From: an uncultured Bacillota bacterium
GTDB lineage: Bacteria; Bacillota; Clostridia; Peptostreptococcales; Anaerovoracaceae
DNA: 50,692 nucleotides
Direction: 5' to 3'
Assembly (NCBI GenBank): GCA_927441425.1
Contig: CAKMKG010000020.1
Location: 1-50,692 of the forward strand
Positions 50,439 to 50,692 of the stretch are shown here, one piece after another. Both the position numbers and the translations under genes were made by a program. Below the pieces are notes generated by a model that made no database searches, was not told the DNA's origin, and saw only the letters and a list, made by a program, of their open reading frames with translations. Positions within the stretch are counted from its first letter, which is position 1, and the number at the start of each line of letters is the position of its first letter.

Positions 50439-50692
50439 AATGGCAGTTGCGCAAAACAAAAACGGTTATGACCCGCCTTTCCCGACTGGCGAATGCAAAG
50501 TCGTAGGCAGCGCACGGGTTATGGCGTACCGGGCAAGCTAATTCGCCACATCGAGAAGCGAGCATGCCGTTGATCTAAGCGCTTCGGCGCTCCGGTCATT
50601 TTCGCATTGACGCGGCAACTGACATTCTGCTTGTGGTTGGGAATGTTTGCGAACCAACACCGCAATGTTCGAAGCGCGAGCGGTAAAGATCC
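50439..50692. other. GC-rich foreign end, IS21-like terminus
   Basis: Composition differs sharply from the neighbours. Reverse-complemented, the stretch beginning at about 50624 reads tgtcagttgccgcgtcaatg, like ends of IS21-family elements of proteobacteria. A related copy of the first bases (ggcagttgcgc) occurs at 50443 in inverted orientation. Likely contaminating sequence joined to the hcp start. Confidence 0.45.

Overview
The window looks like chromosome of an anaerobic, endospore-forming Firmicute of the class Clostridia. The evidence is the order rpsF-ssb-rpsR-DUF2232-gdpP-rplI-dnaB-purA-dnaD-walRK, the sporulation genes cotJABC and yabPQ, a lipoteichoic-acid-synthase-type sulfatase, hydroxylamine reductase, and strong AGGAGG ribosome binding sites. 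Both ends look chimeric. Bases 1 to about 385 are three shuffled, inverted pieces of a GC-rich proteobacterial (Pseudomonas-like) dnaE. Bases 50439-50692 are GC-rich foreign sequence joined to the first codons of a second hcp start. Template-switch chimeras, for example from whole-genome amplification, explain both ends best.

Layout: (1) 641-4853, two amidohydrolases, a manganese-catalase-like protein and a lipoprotein. (2) 5034-13177, a xylose operon: ROK repressor, ABC sugar transporter (binding protein, ATPase, permease), xylose isomerase and xylulokinase. Similar AT-rich dyads sit in the promoters of the repressor and the transporter. (3) 13272-19183, a cotJABC spore-coat operon on the minus strand whose cotJC is split by a 4,793-bp element. 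(4) 19496-21797, a family 2A encapsulin shell gene overlapping its cysteine desulfurase cargo gene. (5) 21953-42268, core replication, translation, cell-wall, c-di-AMP and sporulation genes. (6) 42415-48024, acetyltransferases, GIY-YIG protein, RidA, HisC, phosphate butyryltransferase, a KdpD N-terminal-domain protein and an ACT protein. (7) 48138-50438, hcp and a TetR regulator, rearranged.

The most exciting item is the element in cotJC. It carries only a large serine recombinase, a translationally coupled 63-residue protein (candidate directionality factor), and a P-type cation ATPase behind a yybP-ykoY (Mn2+) riboswitch. Its ends are 31-bp inverted arms (27/31 identical) that, on the excised circle, lie symmetrically around a TC dinucleotide. 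Recombination at TC across the shared 8-bp tctgctgc rejoins cotJC in frame into a 202-residue protein. This is the architecture of a sporulation intervening sequence comparable to the sigK skin element. Here the interrupted gene is a manganese-catalase-type coat protein and the cargo is a manganese-sensing cation pump.

Other points of interest: a family 2A encapsulin with a short cargo N-terminus divergent from the cotJ operon; a tandem repeat with covarying stems (candidate structured RNA) ahead of a c-di-AMP phosphodiesterase that lacks membrane helices; a DnaD protein fused to the zinc-binding N-terminus of a helicase loader; a 51-residue protein with the GGADGPT motif of sodium-pump decarboxylase beta subunits; and a walK ribosome binding site locked in a perfect hairpin.
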